The notes: generated by a model not told the origin, from the letters alone. A stretch of 64,000 nucleotides of DNA from Tyto alba (GCF_018691265.1 NW_024881324.1:1378230-1442229); one strand, 5' to 3'. Numbered from the stretch's first letter, positions 34,291 to 48,669 are shown. Program-made: numbers and translations.

Positions 34291-37200
34291 AAAAGTACTT
34301 ATTAAATATAAAATTGAAATCAATCTCCTAGACATTCTTAAGTACATTGGAGAATTGTGTTAGAATTCAGAGTTCATTTTGCAAAATTGGGTGCAGTTCA
34401 AAGGGGATACAAGGGAAGTGATGCATTTGGGGATAATCTGCAGCAGAAATGATAGAGTGGAGGAGGGCTGGTTAATGAGTAGCTCTGACAAGAGTCTGAG
34501 TGATCAGATAAAGATAAGAAACTGAATCTAACTCATCAATGTCATATAGTTGCAGAAAAACAAGTGTAATATCAGCTTCTAAAAAACATGATGTGGAGTA
34601 GTCCCTTCACCCTTCTCAGAACTGAAAAAAAAAAAAAAAGCCTTAGCTGATGTCATATGTGTAGTCTTGGGTAATGCACAAAAGACATGCACAAACTAGA
34701 CAAAATCAGACTAGACAAACTAGTTTGCAACAAGATTGTCTCAATTGCTAGGAAATTTGTACTTGGAGAAAAGATAGAAAGCTTTTGGCTTGTTTCATCT
34801 AAAGGAAAAAAGAGTAGAGGGAAAACTGTCAGCAGTCTTTGAGTATATAAAAACCTTTGCACATGTGGATAGAAGTGAAACAACAGGTGTAAAATTCAGT
34901 TCTATGAGATTTAGGTTAGTATGAAATTTTTGTCTTGGTCTTTAAAGGATAGCTTTGGTAAATTCTCATGAGGTGACAGAGAAGTGAGGAGTGAGGAATA
35001 CCCATGTTATTTTGCCTTGTGCCACAGTGAACATCAGCTCAGTTTTCTATTACATATTTTACAATTGCACTAGCTTAAAAGCAGCAAATTATTCCCACTC
35101 AGTTTTGGAAAGAAATGCATTGGTGTTTTGGTTATCTGACTATGGGAAAAAGAACATTAGCTAGGTAACTCAAAAGGAGGGAGGCACCGACTAGAATGAC
35201 AGTGTGCTAAGTCACATTCTTCTCAGAATTTAATACTTGCTGTCTCTGACGGTTCCTTCTTCATCACCCTACCTTTTATGAATTCCACTCTGAATTTGCC
35301 TCATACTTTATATCTGAATCCTCAGAACTTTACTTGCTTAAGAACAGGTTGAAGAAATACCTGGTAGCAGAGGTGCAGGTATAGAGTCAAGGGCTTTTAA
35401 CTTGGGGTTGTGGTGTCCCCTCAGTCATTGTGACATGGAGTCCTGGAGTAGCCAAGTGACTCTGTAGGTGTCGATCCTAGAGCTAGATCCAGAAGGGGCT
35501 TAGGTATTCACACTGACAGAGGTAATTAAGAAGTTAGCTTGGAAGACATGCAAATGCCAAATGTAGAAGTTATATGGCTTATTGGTCAGTACTTGGGTTT
35601 TCTAAAATGTTTCAGCATTAAAGCCTTTACTAGTCAAGATACTAATCACAGAAGAAATCTGTTAGTTACTGTTACTGTATTTATCCTTCCCTCTTCTGCA
35701 CACATACAATGTATCGTGTGTCACAATTCAGAGTACTCACCCTGGATAGGAGACCCAAAGGTTATTTATTCCACTCTGGGAAGGAATTGTTTTTAATTTT
35801 TAGATGCGTATTTCAGGGCTGCTGTTATCACAAGGCAGAAAAACACCTACAGTTTTTGCAGGTGCATTCCCAAGACATAGAGTAAAATCAGTCTTCTGTC
35901 ATTTTCATATCCACATCGACACATTCTTGAACAATAAAATCCAAATAGTGAGTGCAAAGACAGTAATGCTGTTTACTGAATTACAGTGGAATAATCTAAA
36001 TATCATACATACACAGCCCAAACCTTTCAATTGTTACAGAAGAAGTAACATTTCCCATCACAATGAATACAACACTACAAAGTAAGAATCAAAAAGGTAT
36101 TGCTGGTTACTAAATGGATAATGCATGGCTTCTAATTAGCTTGGAAATAAACCCTCTTGTACCATGAAGTGTACAGATGTGTTATCCTTGGTTGGAGATT
36201 CTTCAGCGGACGTATTGAGAGAATGCTACATAATGTAATAAACTGGCAACTGAGAATAAAATTCAGTACTATATTGTAAAACCAATGTAGTTTAATTTCA
36301 TTTGGTTCTTTTCTGTAGCAAGTTAATGTGATATCAAAGTGAAATCTTTCTATTCCCCATTTATTTAGTCATCTCTTCTGGCATCAATAAGAAAAATATT
36401 TAACCCACACACAGCCAATGTGCTATGTGCTTAAGAGACAGTGGGCTTAGTGTGTTTGTTTTGTTTTTTTTCTTTTTTTCTTGTTCATTGTCAGTAGAAT
36501 TGTTTACATTATACTGTCATTGAAGGCAATTTAAGTTGGCCAAGTGTAGCTGATGGATTTGCACAGCTGGAACAAGAGACCTGGCTTGGCATCTGGAAGC
36601 CTTATTGTTTGTAAGGATGTGAAAATGTGGAAATTCAGACTGAAGTGTTAGTAGTCAGTGTAAAACATTGTAGTTGTAAACCGAGCATATATGAGAGGTG
36701 TACAAGCAACCGTGGTCACTTTTCTGAGCAGAACTGAGATCACTCTGTTAGCCTTGGCATCATTTGAAGCACTTAGAGTCCCCCACACCACTATATATGT
36801 TATAGATATTATATAGTTATGGAATCCATTTATTATTAAGATATTTGAGATTATTGACACACTGGCTTCAAGTTTGAGGGAAGCACTTCTGCTGTACCTG
36901 AGATGAAATCAGTAGACTAGCAACAAACCAGAAACCATTGCTGCACCAGGAGGGCCATGTGACTTTCTATTTTGAACCAGAAAAGAAAAAATAGGTATGA
37001 AAAAGTAAGCCATTTAATTTAGTGTCTGAAAGATAAAAAGTTGTACAGCTCACACAGCAACCATTTACTTATCAGTAAGACTGTAAGGCTGGTGTAGGCA
37101 GTACATAAACAGTGGTTAACTTCAGCCACGTAGCAAGAGTATTTTCAGTTGGGTTTGGAGAGACTAAGATGCACCCACTACTTTTCAGAGCTTCGATAGA

Positions 37201-39055
37201 AGCTGCAGGCTGTTTTTCTTACGGTAATTCTGTTTATTAACTTGTTGTTGCTTTTATGCCTTATTATTATATATGTTTACAAGCATAGAATAAACTGAAG
37301 AGCTTGCTTGACCCTGACTCAAATTGCTTGCTGCCTGGTGATAACATGAAGAGCTCATAATGGCAGGTGCACAGGGACAGGGAAAAGGTTATGAGGAAGA
37401 GCATCACTGGATGTCTTAGTTTTACTGCATGCCCTGATGGCTTCCTTAAACCTCTTTCTTTCTTTCCACTTACTCTCCTTTTCTCTTCTCCACACCTCCC
37501 CGTTTCACAAGGGTTAGCAATTTTGCTTGGTAAGAAAATCGCTCTGCCTCCAGTTTGGCACGTTGTTATAGAACTGCGCCTTGCGCATGCTCTACGCAGC
37601 AAAGAAATCTGTGTTAACCCATGGTCTCCCTTCTACCTGTGAACTCCACTACCAACAGAAGGTGGTGGTGTCTTCTTTCAGTGTTTGGCTTTATTTTCTT
37701 TTACTAGTTATTGGAGGATTTTTATTTGATTTTGCTTTAAGAAATATGACAGTGTATCTGGATGATAAGTTTCATCTTCAAGTCTGAATGTGTGACTGAA
37801 GGTTGAAATGCAGTGTAGCTGGAAAACAAGTTCTGTATTTTCAGGTGCTAGAACCCATGGATATGCTGTTAAAAGTAATAACAAAAGTCCCACTTGTCAT
37901 TTTCATAATTAGGGTTATCCATAAGTGCTGCTAATATGAAAATCTGTTTTCAGAGTTCCTTCTTTCCCAGTCCTCCCTAAGCCTCAGATTCACTACGAAT
38001 TATTCATTTTCCCTTTAAAATCCATCATCATCTTTACCTCTATTACTTTCCCTCCCTTTTTACTTTCCACCACAACAGGAAGCCTCCAGGGGAATTTGCT
38101 AGATACATAGATGCCTTGGAAGGGAAAGGAGGAGACAATTGTAGGTTATCTGAGGGTGTGGATTGTATGAGAATTTATTTTCAAAAAGAGGTGTGGGTTA
38201 TCTGAGTAACAGGCTATATACAGGAAAATATGGTAATATAAAACCATTTTAGTTCCATCTGATATATTCTTGCTCAGCTTGTGAAAGGACAGATTTGCTT
38301 TTCTGAGATGTGCATATCTATACAATTTCATTTCTTTCATGAGAGCAAACATGTATAACTGATAGATTTTAGTGTTTATTCTTCTCTTTTATACCCTGAT
38401 TTTACACATGCTAGTAAGGTGTAAAATTACACAAACTACTTTTTTTTTTTTTTTTCCATTTTATGTTTTATATTGAGGCAGGTTAATTTTAGATAGGGTA
38501 ACAAAATGAAAAAAATGCAAAATTTTTTTTTTTTTTCTGAAGGAGAGGATAAAAAAACTTATCAAAAGAGAAAGGATAATCTAACACAGAATGCTTGATA
38601 TTGCATCATGAATGCCTGAGAATCAAGAAGGATAGTTTCAGAAGTCATAGCTCTTCCTCCAGAAGACTTTGGGCATTATTTCCAGATGTTTGATAGTTGT
38701 TATCATCCAAGATGAACATCTGCAACTCATGAATAAACAATGGGCTTAAATGTCCCTTTGATAGTGATCCCTTAATATTGTACCAACAGGTATCAGAAAC
38801 ATGCAAAAGCTTCACTGGCAAAGATTTCTATGTTGCAGGTTGACTAACTGTGCAGTGAGATGGCCATGATAAAAAATATTCAATAGGCAATTAATAGATT
38901 TAATACTAAGACTCATCTTTATTATTTAAATTTTGTATTCTGGCAGCTTTGATTAAATCAATGTATAAAAAATCAAAACGAATAACCATATTTTCTAATG
39001 CAACTTTGTTTCCTTAGGTAATAGAAACCAACGTTTACACTGTTCTTTGACACTA
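34291..39055. other. AT-rich non-coding stretch, nothing recognised
   Basis: No gene or repeat family was identified. 37582-37590 contains TGCGCATGC, an NRF1-type core, without a CpG island. 38439-38457 and 38523-38536 are poly-T runs. Confidence 0.5.
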
Positions 39056-39061
39056 ATTTAC

Positions 39062-39125
39062 TATCATCATCATTATTACTATTGTCATCATCATCATTAC
39101 CATCATTATCACCACTACTGCTACT
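39062..39125. repeat. Degenerate trinucleotide repeat (ATC/ATT/ACT)
   Basis: About 64 bp of imperfect ATC, ATT and ACT units, including four consecutive TCA units. It is a decaying microsatellite; a related, more degenerate stretch lies at 19795-19860. Confidence 0.75.
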
Positions 39126-39129
39126 GCTT

Positions 39130-42100
39130 TATCAATAAATTGGTTTTGGTTTATTTTAAGAAATTAGGACATGTTCTACAAATGTATTTAGTAGTCTAAT
39201 TTCTAATCTGACTCCTCAAACATTGAAGGTATATTAATTGATAGTATATTAATACCATTGAAAATACAATCTTTTAAAGATGTGCACAGTGAGAATTGCT
39301 GGTGACAAGCCTGTTATTTCAAGTGAGGGAAATCAGGCATCCATTGTGCATTAAAATAAACTCCCATAGGCAACTGATAAGGGTAGAAAGAACAGGTCAC
39401 TAATGAGAGAACATTTTTCATAAAATGACTGCTCTATTTCTTACTTCTTAGACCTGATCTTAAAAACAAACAAACAAACAAAAAAGGAAACTGAAATGTG
39501 TAACTCAACTCTGTACTAAGTAGTTTTAAGACACATTAACACATTACATTTTTGCAGTTTTCCCACATTCCATCCTTACTTGACCCCTTTTCCTTTCTCA
39601 AAGAGGCTAATTCCATAATGGTGGAAAGCCAGCATTGCCTCCACTTTCTACTTTATGAAAAGCATTGCCTATCCTACTGGAAAAGAGAAACTCGGATAGG
39701 ATGATGAAAGGAGATGGAAGAATGCTGCATGCTCAATTGTGTGTTTCTATATGCTGGCTCTCTGAGATCCTCTAGTTTTGCTCCTAGGAGAGCCTCAGTT
39801 GAGTGGAGCCCTCTTGATAACACCTGCACAAATACAGGTCTTTTCAGGTATAGTGTTCAGTGATTTAAAAAAAGTTTTGTTTGTTTGTTTGGTTTTTTTA
39901 TTGCAGCAAGGAATTTTCAGTTTTGCCAAATACAAACTAATCTTATTGACTCTGACAGTCAACAAGACTGAATTACACATTTCCCCCTTTTTGTATTCAG
40001 AATAGGTAACAGGGGCAGAGGCTGGGTGATACGACATAGATGAGAACTTGGTGGCCATATTAAAAATTCACCTAAGTATTCTTGAATCCTAGTTTTGCTG
40101 TCCAGTGGATATAATGCCAGACATCCAAATGTACTTGTATGAACTACAATTTTATGGTGTTCATTAGTGTGTCATCAGCATAATGGTTGGAACCCTAAAT
40201 ACCTATTTCTTACACAGGCTGTTGTGGATTCTTATAAAGGTATTGTGGGTTGTATGCAATTGTTTACCTGTGTTTCTCGTGTTTTGTGAAATTCTACATT
40301 TTCTGCGAGTGTTTTCTTCTTTAACTCCAAATACTTTTGCAAAGAGAAATGTCAGAGATTTTCCCTTGTCTTTATATATTTATTTCTAAAAGAAACATCA
40401 TGTTAAGTGCAGTTGTTAAAGTAACAGTAGCATATAATACTGCATTTCTTCTTCTTCCACATTTCTGTCAGGCCCAAAAGTGCTAGACACCTAAGTACAC
40501 AGTAACATTACCAGGCATAAACAAAAGCAGCTGTGTCAGAAGATAAAGAACAAAGCCCTCTAACTAGTTTTTCTAACTTCAAAGATGAACTAAACAAGAA
40601 AGTAATGGCACTTACAGCATTATTTACTGGCTTTTTCATTAAATCCAACGAAGATAGTAATAAACAGTGCAGGAACAGTAAGGGACAGATTTCTGTGTTT
40701 GATTCAGTGCTTATCTCAGTGCATATTTAAAATCTGCTACTAGATGATGATTCATGCTGTGTGTCTGAAGGCACCAGCAAGGACTAAGTCTGCAGTATAT
40801 TCTGTAATTGTAATTGTTTGGAAAAATAATGAGTAAACTCATTTACTCCAGATTTGTGTCAATAACCAAGAACTGGTTTGAAGATAGTCTTGCATGATCC
40901 ACACTGTCTTCATGAGCATTCTCCCCAGGGCATACCACTCCAACAATGGTTACATGTATAGATCAGGCCAAAATAACCATGTAATTTAGAATGATATATT
41001 TGAAAAGAACAGGTAGAAGATACATTGCTGGAAGAGTCTGGTCCAGTCTGGCAAGTCCTTCATCCCACTTTGAGCAGTTTGTACTTTTCAGCTTAGTTAT
41101 CTTTTATGTTGATTTAAGTGATTTTTTTATTGTTGGAAAACTCATGATTTTGTAAACTAACCAAAAAGTGCAAAAGAAATAATAAACATTATTAGGAATT
41201 ATTATTATTAGAAATAATTATTAAAAATTATTATTAGAAATAATTATTTCTATTAGTATCTAAAGACATCATTTATTTAGGAGCTAATTGAAGGAGAAAT
41301 TCTGGCAAGGCTACTAACACTTCTTGGCAGCCAGGAAGCTTCCTCTCCATAGTAGTCGTCTTCTCCACAGTGGTATGGAAGCTTGTTGAGTTTACATCAC
41401 CAATTTCACATCTTGACTATTGTCTATCAGTTTCCTGTCTTGAGAAGGGTGGTGGGAATAGAGGTAACTTCTTAAGCAGGAAGAAATTCTACCCTTTCTC
41501 AGATTTGGAACTGTGAGTTCCATCTTCTGAGTGCTTATTCCAAGTCTTTGAACTACAGATTTAGAAAAAAGTTTTTCCTTGAGTTTCTGATGTTTCTTGA
41601 ATTATTTTTCTTAGACTGTAATCATGCACTGGAGAGAATTGAAGGGACATTAATTTAAAAAAATAAATAGAAGAAAAACAGTGAACAAATAGAACAAGGC
41701 AGGGAAAGAGAAAAGTTACAGAGGAGATAAAAAAGAAAAACTGTAATAAAATCTGATATTTCTAACAAGCAGTAAGTTTACCCAAGGTCAAAGCTATCAG
41801 TTTCAAACATATGTAAATGAAAAGAAAGATACAGTTTATATGTAAACATTTAAAAAAAAAAAAAAAAAAAACAAACCAAACCAAAACAAACAAAAAACCA
41901 AACAAAAAGAAACAATCAGGAATGTAATAAAAAGTATTGTGTACTGGACTTTAAAAGGCAGGTATAGAACAGTGGAAGGAAGCAAAAAGAAACTTGAAGA
42001 AAACTAAATAGAAGCAAGCCTAATGAAAAAATGAAATATAGTCCTAACAAAGATAACTGAAGCGTACCTGAGGACAACTTGAAAATCATGTGATTGAAAA

Positions 42101-42170
42101 TAAGAGTGCATGAGCATGTCTCCTCTGACAAAGGAGCAAGATACAGTTAAGACCATATGTGGCTTCCCAT
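39130..42170. other. AT-rich non-coding stretch with simple repeats
   Basis: No gene is supported. 39467-39484 is (AAAC)n. 41200-41251 is an AT-rich duplication ending in the perfect 16-bp palindrome AGAAATAATTATTTCT (41236-41251). 41853-41911 is an A19 run followed by AAAC/AACC-rich sequence. Confidence 0.5.
41853..41911. repeat. A-rich low-complexity tract
   Basis: Nineteen A followed by interspersed ACAAACC, AAAACAAAC and AACCAAAC units. It could be a degenerate poly(A) tail or a simple repeat. Confidence 0.75.
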
Positions 42171-42174
42171 ACCT

Positions 42175-43395
42175 AATCACGGAATAGGTGGGGACCTCTA
42201 GAGATGATCTAGTCCAAACCTCCGGTTCAAAGCAGGGTCAGCTAGAGGTGATTACTGGGGATCTTGTCCAGTCAGGTGTTGAATATCTCCAAGGATATTT
42301 CCACAGCTTCTCTGGGCAGCTTGGTCCAGTGTTTGACCACTCTCACAATAAAAATATTTGGGATTTTTTCCTTACATTCAAGTGGAATTTCACATATTTT
42401 AATTTTTGCTCATTGCTTCTGATTCTTTCAATGGATACCACTCAGAAGGGCCTGCCTCTTCTTCACTTTCCTTTCCCCATCAGGTTTTTACAGACATTGA
42501 TAAGATCCCCCCAGAATCTTCTCTAGTCTAAACAATCCCAGCTCTTTCACATTCTCTTAATATAGCATGTGTTCTTAGCCCTTAATCATCTTAGTGGCCC
42601 TTCACTCTACTTCCTCCAATATGTGCATGTCTCTCCTGTATTGGGGAGCACTGAACTGGAGCCAGCACTTCAGATGTTTCACACTGGTGCTGAAGAGAGG
42701 GGAAGGATCACCTCCTTCAGCTGGCTTGCAACACTCCTCCCGATGTATCCCAGGAGGCTCTTGGCCTTCTTCTCTGCAAGGGCACATTGATGGCTCCTGG
42801 TCAGTCTGTCCACCAGTGTCCCCAGGTCCTTCTCTGAAAAGCTGATTTTCCATTTGTTGACCCCAGCATATACTGGTATATGGGGTTATTCTTCCCCAGG
42901 GTCAAGACTTTTCATTTCACGTTTTTTAACTTCATGAGATTCGTATTGGCCCATTTCTCCAGCATGTCAAAGGCCCGCTGAATGGCAGCACAACCCTCTG
43001 GCCAATCAGCCAGGCCGTCCAGATTTGTATTGTCAGTACTGGGGGTGCACTCAAACCCATCATTCTGGTCATTAATGAAGATGCTCATAGTACTGGCCCC
43101 AGTATCTACTCCTGGGGTACATCACTAGTGACTGGACTTCATGCCACTGATCACAACCCTTCAAGCTCAGCAGTTCAGCCTGTTTGCAGTCCACCTCACT
43201 GTCCTACTTATCTGCGCTGTAATTCATCAGTTTGTCGATGAGGGTGTTACAGGAGACCATGTTCAAAGCCTTGGTAAAGTCAATACAAACAGTCTGCCCA
43301 ACCACTTTTCTCAAAGCCCTGCTCAAGTCAATGTAAACTCCTCTGCCCAGTCACTTTTCTCAACGTGGAAGGCTATCAGGTGGATATTGCAGAGC
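42175..43395 (-). mobile_element. CR1 LINE, 3'-end fragment (about 1.2 kb)
   Basis: On the minus strand this is the 3' part of a chicken-repeat-1 non-LTR retrotransposon: the C-terminal end of the reverse-transcriptase ORF followed by the 3' UTR. Read on the plus strand (antisense), the usual CR1 landmarks occur in order. They are the tail AATCACGGAAT, a decayed AATCATAGAAT unit at 42175; CTAGTCCAAACC; CCACAGCTTCTCTGGGCAG; AATCTTCTCTAGTCTAAACA; GTGGCCCTTCACTCTAC; CCAGGTCCTTCTC; TTCATGAGATTCG; and AAGGCTATCAGGT at 43369. Truncation at the 5' end is normal for CR1. Divergence and frame breaks show it is old and dead. The short frames inside it are not genes. Confidence 0.9.
43264..43360. repeat. 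48-bp imperfect tandem duplication inside the CR1
   Basis: Unit 1 (43264-43311) and unit 2 (43312-43360) both run from CAAAGCC through AAGTCAAT-AAAC and CTGCCCA to CACTTTTCT. They differ at several scattered bases. CR1 elements normally carry this segment once, so the copy was probably duplicated after or during insertion and has since diverged. Confidence 0.75.
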
Positions 43396-43399
43396 TCAT

Positions 43400-46300
43400 C
43401 CTGTAAATGAAACTACAGCTACTTTGTATGATGGAGCTAGATACAGAGACTTGAAGAAATTGTTTCCCTATATGAGGGGCTCTCACTTTGCATGGCTGTG
43501 TATAAGAACTAGGAAGAACAGCGTGACATGGAAAGCTGTATTCACTCTTAAGGCAGAACTTTCCTAAAGAAAGGAGTAAGCTAGTTCCTCCCTGCTTGAG
43601 GCTACCATGAATGAAACACCCAAAGACTCATCTGATCATTCAGTTTTGTCTAAGATTTTTCATTTTGGCTGGAGCAGGGCTTGGACAAAGGTTGCTTTTC
43701 TTTATGGGGAAGGAGAGAATGGAACTTTCAGTGCTGTATTTATATTAAAAGAAAATGCTTAATTACAGAGAGTTTAATTGCATTTGTTGTCCAACTTCTA
43801 TCTACTACTTTCCTGATCTTTTTTTTTAATTACATATCTCAATTAGTAATCCATAAATCATTTGTTGTTGATTTAAATTTTCTCATTGTGATCTGTACTT
43901 ACTGTTAAAGCTACGGATGTCATTTATTTGTTTTGTGTAAAGTGGAAATTCTATCACTTTATAGTAGAAGCTCCCATATAAGGTTAAGATCATCACCTGC
44001 TCTTCAGCATATTCACATGTCATTTCTTCAACAGATACGTTAAAGATTAGCTGCTTCACAGAGTAGTGCTACTGTACAAAAGGCTGAATTGTACAGTAAT
44101 TTATTCACTACTTCACCTCAGTTTTGGTAAACCAGTCTGAAATGTCAGTGTATTATTGTGAACAGTTTTGCACTAGGGCTGAAGTGTGTCACCTTTCTAA
44201 AGTCAAACTTGTGTGCATCTGCTGAAAAGGATTAGGGCCTAAGTCAGCACAGAACCTCTAAAAACTCATAACCTGCAATTTTCTGATCATGAGCAACAAT
44301 TTTAATTTGAAGCGTTCTGCTTAACTGTGGTTATTTCAGCACAGAAGCTGGTTTTCAAGAGTATGTGAGTTTTGAAAGAGACAGCATTGCTGTCTTCTGT
44401 ACATTCGTATTCAGGTGACTCAGGAGCAAAGACCTGTAGTAACTAGCATCAGAGCAGATTAATTCACAGGAGGTGAATCAAAGCAGTTATCAATAGGGAA
44501 GCTGAATGATGAGAGTAGAAGTTTTTGGATTCTCCACCATGTATCATTGTGGTGAAAGAATATCTAGTTTGGGAACCAAACATTTTAACAAATGGAGATT
44601 AGTGCTTGACTGGGCAAAGAGAAAATCTCTACACTTTTTCATCAATCTAGGATATGTCTACTGATCCAGAAGCAGGCAAGATACCATGCTATCGTATTGT
44701 ATAACATTTCAGCTGATACCTGATAGCACTGGGGTTCAGTGCAAGACTTGTGTTAAGGGGAAGGCAAAGAACAGAGATCCATGTATTTAGTGAGATTTTG
44801 TTCACCCACATATGCTCTTTCACTAGCAGTTGCTATAAAAATTGCTACAATACTCAGTCTGATTAAAGATGCTGTTGCTGAACTCATTAGAAATGAATGC
44901 TTTATATTATGTCTTGAATTCTGGTACAGAGTATAGAGATAAGCAACATCCGCTACTTGTTTGACTTCTTGGTCTGTCATAAGGCCAAGCATAACTTGGA
45001 ATGGTAGAAATGCCACTGTGCAATGTTAGCTGCATCAGGAAAGATATTTTTTACCTTGATCAACAATTTTTTCCTGCTGAAAGATATTCAGAATGGGAAG
45101 AGTGACACGTGTTTAGTTTTTGTTCAAGGCATGCCAGCATTAATATGGGGGGGAAAAATCTGAAAAAATCTACTTTAGAAGAAGAAAACATTATGTACAT
45201 GAGTAAAATTTTCAGTCATTCATTTACTATATCTGCCAAAAAGGATAGTGTATTTGGCTGCTCGAACTATTTATATTGGGTCAGTTGTCTCATTATTTTT
45301 TCAAGGAGAACCTGAAAAAAAACAAAGTGGTTTTAGGCATAAATCTGAGACTAGAAACAGGAAGAGTTACTAACTAAATAAATGCTTTTAAAAACTGTCA
45401 GTAAGAAAGTTGAAGACTTGTTTTACTAGACTGGGCAAAATGGGATGTTCTTTGAGTATTTTTTAATGAAAGAAAAGGGACAGCTTTGGAGAAGATAAAT
45501 TGTAGCCAAATTAATCTGGATTGTGCTTCATCTCTTCTCTCCTGTCTTCTTGTGAGAGTACTGTATGCTAGCACATACATCTGTCTGCAAATAGAAAAGA
45601 GTTTGGAAGTCCCACCATTTTTTCTGCTACACTGTTTGTGCCTTAGCAAGTAATCTTATCCCCAGTTTAGGTCAGAGAGAAAAATATACCATAGGTCTGT
45701 GGCAGGGATAAAAGATCACAATGGCTTTTTTACAAGGTGTTATGTGATTTCCATATTTCAGGGATTTTTAACCCATCTAGCTTTGGTCGTGAAATTAATA
45801 CTGCGGGGTCGTGTGAACTCAAACTGGACTAAACGTAAAACCCTGGACTTCGTCTTGCACTCTTGGGCTCCACAGGAAGTTTTGATGCTAAAGTTCAGAT
45901 GTACAGAATTAGCTGATTTGCATCTGCTCTGGCTGGACTATACAAGAATGTAAAATGTGGTGTCCCAGCTTCTGCTGAAACTTAGAGCAATGATAAAACT
46001 ATGGTTGCATAGATGATTCAAGATTATTTATATTGCCTCATTTAGACAAGTACTCAGGTGCCTAAATTAGAATCTTAATCTCCTTGCTTAGGTAATGAGG
46101 AAAGTATATGTTGTGAAAGAGCAGCTACTGGCACCTTGGTTATATGCTGAAAGTCACTCTCCTTGAGCTAACCATTCTGTTGGTGTGTTTTATAGGAGCA
46201 ACGATCTTAAATTAGGCCCCTAAGTAATCAGTAAGAACTCTACCTTCCATGACAGATAATTGGGAGAATTTGTATACAGAAGTATTTTAGAGTTACCAAC

Positions 46301-48160
46301 ACAAGGAAGACTTATTACACGGGTAAAAGATCTGAAGATTTAGTTCATCTCATTTGGTTAGTGATAATAGATGATAGGATTGGTGTACTGACTAGGAACA
46401 AAATACAGTACATGTCATACAAACAGATTTCTGGTTCCAGGACTTTTTCAGTTTGTCAGCTACTGGCCTAACTTAAGTCTAAAGAGAACTCAAAAACTAC
46501 CTTTATGTATTATAATTGGCCTTTATTTTTAGAACATGAAGGACATTTAAAAAATAAAGGAGTTACTCAGAAATACTTTCAGAAGGAATCTGCACAGGCT
46601 CTGGGAGTCCCAAGAACTCACAGGCACATTGTGACTTTCCCGGATGTGATATCAACTAGGAAAACAGAGCAGTTGTTGGAAGAATGTGAAGGTTATCATG
46701 CAAAGCATGTTTATATGGTTCAAGTGAGAGGAAATGATGGCAACTCCCAGTGTAGTGGGGGAACTTCCTCTTCAGAATATCCTGACTTTCATTCCCCTTG
46801 CTCAAAGCCACATTAGTCCTGATCACTGTCAGAAGAACTAGGAGTATTGTCAATGCACAAAGATGATATCTTAAAAATGAATAGTCCACAAGAGGAATAC
46901 ATATATGGTTATAAAACATAATTTTACTAAAACACCATTTACTTTTTTTTTTTTTCCTCTACGTTTATCAACTCATTCTTAAACTTTAAATTACTCTCAC
47001 TATGTTCTTTTCAAATATTGTCATTTTATTTTTTCCCTTTTCTTTGTCTTCCTGATTAAATGTATATGATTCTTATTGTCCCATCTTTTTGCCCTCAAGT
47101 GCTGGTTCATAATTGTTACTACTTTTTACATCAGCTATTCTAAGAAACTTCATTGTATGGTCAGAAGACACGTCTTCTAAAGCAGAGAAAGTTCACGTTA
47201 ATTAGAACCAGTTCAGGACTTGCTCCTAATAGCTACACCAGCTCATCACTATTCCCCGTTGTCTTCAAAGTAAAGCTTAACTTTCAGTTTTACATTATTA
47301 ACCTGCTTTTGTTGGCTTTATCTGAACAGTTCTTTCTAGAGCTGGATGGTGTTTCACCACCTTCCTGAGCTGGCAGGTGTACAACAGCACACTCACTTAA
47401 AGAACATTTTCTTTTGTACTAATATAAATAAATAAAGTATGATCTTCAAAGTCTGCAATGTTATTGGATTAACATATCCTTTAATACCAAGAAAACATGT
47501 TGGTAGAACGATTATTTGTCACTTGTCCTCTGTGTTGTGGCTGGTCTACAGTAGACCCAGTTGTACAACAGACAACACTCAGAGCTCTGCTTAGAAGTGA
47601 GTTCCAGAAGTCCAGATAGATCAGAGTCATAGATATCTGAGAGCACAGAAAACAAAATCTGCTTATCTAGATAGAGATAAATACTTCAATGTAAATTTCA
47701 GAATGTTTCTGTGCTTTAATGATACCAGCTTATCAAGGTCAGAAAATAGCCCTCTGGTCCTTTCCTTCTAGCATCCATTCAGACCATTAGCCATACCTAA
47801 AAAAAGAACCACAAAAAAGATCTTTTGTTTTCTCAGAAGTGTATGTGTGCCAATGGAAGTCAGAGGGAGAGCATAATTTTTCTGTAGCCTATGTGTAAAA
47901 GAGGAGAGAGATTGTAGTAGGCTTTTCTGCTTGGGCTTAGTAAAATGGAATTTTTGATTATTGTTTTCAGTGGAGCTGTATAAACCTTGGTGAACTGAGG
48001 GCACCCAACTGATCCAACCTAAAACTGCTCCCAGGTTTATTCGCTTTATCATAAATTAGCAAGGTGCTCCAGCTTTGGATCCAGAAGTCTCAAATCAGGT
48101 GCAAGCTTGAGCTTTCACATAAATATCATTTCTAGACAACTTTTTTTTTCAAGAAAAGCT
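43400..48160. other. AT-rich non-coding stretch, little recognised
   Basis: No gene is supported. 46050-46080 (AGGTGCCTAAATTAGAATC) and 46208-46230 (AAATTAGGCCCCTAAGTAA) resemble the TAGGCACCTAA motif of very old amniote repeats and may be two ends of one relic. The open frame at 46505-46816 has no recognisable domain and no flanking splice signals. Confidence 0.45.
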
Positions 48161-48164
48161 CAAA

Positions 48165-48660
48165 AGTGCAAACTTGAGAGGCTCGGTGGTCATACGGCCA
48201 TTAAAATGCCCCAAATTTATTGTCATTTGAGAACAAACTAATGGCTATTTTTTGAAATGTACAGTTTGCAAAACAGCAATATGAATATACTCTATCACAT
48301 ATTTTTTGCTGAAAAATGTTAGTTTTAATATAATCTTTCAGAAAATGCTGCTGTGGTATTTATTTCTTTGTATAAATGCGAGGTGATAGGACCTGATGTC
48401 TTTCCCTGAAAACAAATGTTTACAAATATTCTAGTCCATAAATCTGTAGGGGAAACAAAATACAGAAAATTCTTGTTAATGCAGTACATTTTCTGGTAAT
48501 TTTATAGTCTAATTTTCAGTGGTTCCCTACAGAATGAATGCAGTTCAGAAGGCAATTCTATAAAGTACTTTGTGGATAACTATTATCGGCTAATTATTAG
48601 AAATTGCATGTTGTTGTTAATTGCATAAATAAATTGTTTTATCTGAAAGCCATTAAAAAA
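48165..48660. promoter_or_regulatory. Candidate conserved non-coding element
   Basis: The stretch is free of simple repeats and contains closely spaced factor-like cores: GGCCATTAAAATG (48197), TTTATTGTCATTTG (48217), GCTAATTATTAG (48589), TTAATTGCATAAATAAA (48617). It also keeps CpGs in an AT-rich context (TCGGTGG, ATACGGCC, TATCGGC). This texture suits an enhancer, but conservation is not testable here. Confidence 0.2.
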
Positions 48661-48669
48661 ATGTTGGGT

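Noticed and set aside
37582..37590. NRF1-like TGCGCATGC
   Set aside because: It is a single core outside any CpG island. One such motif in 64 kb is compatible with chance.
42188..42853. Open frames of about 70 to 112 codons
   Set aside because: They are antisense or frame-broken pieces of the CR1 element, not genes.
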